DNA of 24,851 nt from Bacteroidota bacterium (GTDB taxonomy: Bacteria; Bacteroidota; Bacteroidia; Bacteroidales; Bacteroidaceae). The notes below the pieces were generated by a model that was given only the letters and a program-made list of their open reading frames with translations, made no database searches and was not told the DNA's origin. The stretch lies in the NCBI GenBank assembly GCA_023458215.1, contig JAEXAJ010000192.1, forward strand, positions 1-24,851, written 5' to 3'. The position numbers and the translations under genes were made by a program. Shown here in pieces: positions 22,979 to 24,851 of this stretch. The stretch's first letter is position 1. Each line of letters opens with the position of its first letter.

Positions 22979-24247
22979 TTATTCCGTATAACGCTCAATG
23001 GTCTGTTCGCGGTCGGGACCTACAGAAACAATCTTGATAGGAACTTCAAGTTGTTCTTCCAGGAATGACAAATAAGCGTTGAATTCTTCAGGGAATTCGT
23101 CTTCACTTTGCATCTTGGTCATATCAGTCTGCCAACCGGGTAGTTCCACATAGATCGGTTCGATGGTTTCGTTGATATCATACGGGAAGTAATCTATTTC
23201 TTCACCATTAATCTTATAAGCGACACAGGCTTTGATGGTCTCAAATGCGTCGAGCACATCGCTCTTCATCATAATCAGCTTAGTCACACCGTCCACCATG
23301 ATAGCATACTTCAAGGCAACCAAGTCAATCCAGCCACAACGGCGTTTACGTCCGGTAACAGAACCAAACTCATGTCCCAAAGTACAAATTGCATCTCCGG
23401 TTTCGTCGAACAACTCAGTAGGGAACGGACCGGAACCTACACGGGTACAATATGCTTTGAAGATACCATACACCTCACCTATCTTGTTTGGAGCAACCCC
23501 CAAACCGGTGCAAGCACCTGCACAAACAGTATTGGAGGAGGTCACAAACGGATAAGATCCAAAGTCGATATCCAACATGGTACCTTGCGCACCTTCGCAC
23601 AATACAGACTTGCCCGAATTTAGTAAACCGTTAATTTCATGTTCACTATCAACCAAGTTGAATTGTTTCAGATATTCAATACCTTCGAACCAGGTTTTCT
23701 CCAGCTCTGTGAGATCATATTCATAGTTCATGCTTGCCAATATCTGCTCATGACGAGCTTTGGCAGCAGCATATATGTTATCAAAGTCATGCAGGATATC
23801 TCCTACACGTACACCATTACGGCTTACTTTATCAGTATAAGTCGGCCCGATACCTTTACCGGTAGTACCCACTTTTGCGTCACCTTTGGCAGCTTCGTAT
23901 GCAGCATCCAATATCCGGTGGGTAGGTAAAATAAGGTGTGCTTTCTTAGAGATATGCAAGCGTTCCTTCAAGTTATGTCCGGATGCTTCCAAAGCTTCAG
24001 CTTCTGCCTTGAAAAGAGCCGGATCAAGCACTACACCGTTACCGATGATATTCACCTTGTCTCCCTGGAAAATTCCCGATGGAATGGAACGAAGCACATA
24101 CTTCTGACCTTCGAACTCCAATGTATGTCCGGCATTCGGTCCGCCTTGGAAGCGTGCCACAACATCGTATCTCGGAGTTAATACGTCAACGACTTTGCCT
24201 TTGCCTTCGTCGCCCCATTGTAATCCTAATAGAACATCTACTTTCAT
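22979..24247 (-). CDS. purA: Adenylosuccinate synthetase
   Basis: The 422-residue enzyme joins IMP and aspartate, using GTP, in the first step from IMP to AMP. LQWGDEGKGKVVD is the GTP-binding loop with catalytic Asp13; His41 lies in GGPNAGHT, both at the same numbers as in the E. coli enzyme. GTTGKGIGPTYTDK, the CEGAQGTMLDIDFGSYPFVTSS block and VTGRKRRCGWIDLVAL are also intact. Length is normal. Its start overlaps the stop of the Fur-family gene by four bases (ATGA), so expression should follow that gene's promoter at 24760-24789. Confidence 0.98.
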   Translation of the reverse strand: MKVDVLLGLQWGDEGKGKVVDVLTPRYDVVARFQGGPNAGHTLEFEGQKYVLRSIPSGIFQGDKVNIIGNGVVLDPALFKAEAEALEASGHNLKERLHISKKAHLILPTHRILDAAYEAAKGDAKVGTTGKGIGPTYTDKVSRNGVRVGDILHDFDNIYAAAKARHEQILASMNYEYDLTELEKTWFEGIEYLKQFNLVDSEHEINGLLNSGKSVLCEGAQGTMLDIDFGSYPFVTSSNTVCAGACTGLGVAPNKIGEVYGIFKAYCTRVGSGPFPTELFDETGDAICTLGHEFGSVTGRKRRCGWIDLVALKYAIMVDGVTKLIMMKSDVLDAFETIKACVAYKINGEEIDYFPYDINETIEPIYVELPGWQTDMTKMQSEDEFPEEFNAYLSFLEEQLEVPIKIVSVGPDREQTIERYTE

Positions 24248-24732
24248 TTTTCTTTCTTATGGTTATTATTTTTCTTCTTACGTTTGTTAGCGCGGTCGCA
24301 CTTACTGCACAATCCATACAGGTAAAGTGAATAATGCGACAGACTGAACCGACTCAATTTAGTATTCCCAATCGCCTGCTGTAACTCTTCGTTCTGAAAT
24401 TCAGTCACCTTGCCACACTGCGTGCAGATTTGATGGTGATGCGTATCACGATTATAGCTCTTTTCGTATTGGGAGGAGTTTCCGAACTGATGTTTGATTA
24501 CCAGTCGTGCATTGATGAGAAGGATAATAGTATTGTAAAGAGTCGCGCGGCTCACACGGAAATTCTCCTGGTCAGCCATCAGCGAATAAAGCGTATCGAT
24601 GTCAAAATGACCATCAATGGAATAGATAGTATCGAGTATGGCATAGCGTTCGGGAGTCTTGCGATGCCCGTTCGCGTTGAGATATTCAGTGAATATCTGC
24701 TTTACCGTATCTTTCACATTCTGACTTTCCAT
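24244..24732 (-). CDS. Fur-family metal-responsive transcription regulator
   Basis: The 162-residue protein has the N-terminal winged helix of the Fur/PerR/Zur family (RKTPERYAILDTIYSIDGHFD, VSRATLYNTIILLINARLV) and the C-terminal dimer domain. HHHQICTQCGKVTEF (His98-100, Cys103, Cys106) and LYGLCSKCDRA (Cys142, Cys145) give the metal site and the structural four-Cys zinc site. The tail is unusually Lys/Asn-rich. Which metal or peroxide signal it senses cannot be told by eye. The frame extends to 24834, but the promoter at 24760-24789 lies inside that extension and MESQNVKDTVKQIF fits the family, so the ATG at 24732 is used. It is the first gene of a two-gene unit with purA. Confidence 0.92.
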   Translation of the reverse strand: MESQNVKDTVKQIFTEYLNANGHRKTPERYAILDTIYSIDGHFDIDTLYSLMADQENFRVSRATLYNTIILLINARLVIKHQFGNSSQYEKSYNRDTHHHQICTQCGKVTEFQNEELQQAIGNTKLSRFSLSHYSLYLYGLCSKCDRANKRKKKNNNHKKEK

Positions 24733-24759
24733 TTTGGCGGCGCAGTTTTTTACAGCCAA

Positions 24760-24789
24760 CAAAGTTAAGCCTTTTTTGCGGAAAGCAAA
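24760..24789 (-). promoter_or_regulatory. Promoter of the Fur-family gene and purA
   Basis: TAACTTTG (minus strand, 24767-24760) matches the -7 consensus and TTTG (24789-24786) lies 18 bases upstream as the -33 box. Transcription would begin about 20 bases before the ATG at 24732. Confidence 0.7.
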
Positions 24790-24800
24790 TGAGAAAGGGG

Positions 24801-24843
24801 AAAAAAAACAAAAAAAGAGTGATAGAGTAATCACCCTATCACT
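24801..24843 (-). terminator. Terminator of a minus-strand gene outside the window
   Basis: AGTGATAG (minus strand, 24843-24836) pairs with CTATCACT (24825-24818), eight pairs and a ten-base loop, followed by CTTTTTTTG and further T-runs. No gene inside the window would use it, so it should end a gene beyond the right edge. Confidence 0.75.
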
Positions 24844-24851
24844 TTATTCTA

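Overview
The window looks like chromosomal DNA from a Bacteroides-type gut bacterium (phylum Bacteroidota). Several things point there: -7 boxes of the Bacteroides form TAnnTTTG before many genes, an almost complete lack of Shine-Dalgarno sequences, secreted glycosidases (GH9 fused to a deacetylase-like domain, GH29), TPR-type sensor kinases, and products that read as typical Bacteroides homologues. It is mostly housekeeping and metabolic sequence. I see no phage, insertion sequence, CRISPR array, tRNA or rRNA, and no SusC/SusD pair.

Layout, left half. A secreted C1 cysteine aminopeptidase (47-1249, +) is followed by a repeat-rich spacer. Next is an electron-transfer operon, etfB, etfA, a MORN/TonB-C-domain lipid-free secreted protein, and a long acyl-CoA dehydrogenase (1720-6277, +), closed by a strong bidirectional terminator. 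Facing it are cbpA and its modulator cbpM (6345-7629, -). A solitary 836-residue GH9 plus NodB-like fusion enzyme follows (7996-10506, +).

Middle. A threonine aldolase, a small winged-helix protein and groES-groL lie on the minus strand (10700-14348), each unit ended by a hairpin terminator. The 450-base spacer between groES and a divergent BASS-family transporter (14799-15650, +) carries several dyads, among them two near-identical 23-base palindromes exactly 42 bases apart.

Right half, all minus strand. In transcription order it reads: Fur-family regulator overlapping purA; GH29 alpha-fucosidase; membrane zinc protease; hisS; an unlisted 52-residue membrane protein with a rare strong Shine-Dalgarno; then a complete histidine kinase with a small sensor, translationally coupled to a TPR-sensor 'kinase' whose phospho-acceptor His is Glu and whose ATP-binding motifs are gone.

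The most interesting points are the kinase/pseudokinase pair with its small upstream protein and duplicated promoter, the palindrome pair near groES, the terminator directly before the fucosidase start codon, and the unusual mirrored hairpins near 20600 and 1400. All functional calls rest on reading the sequence; no database search was run.
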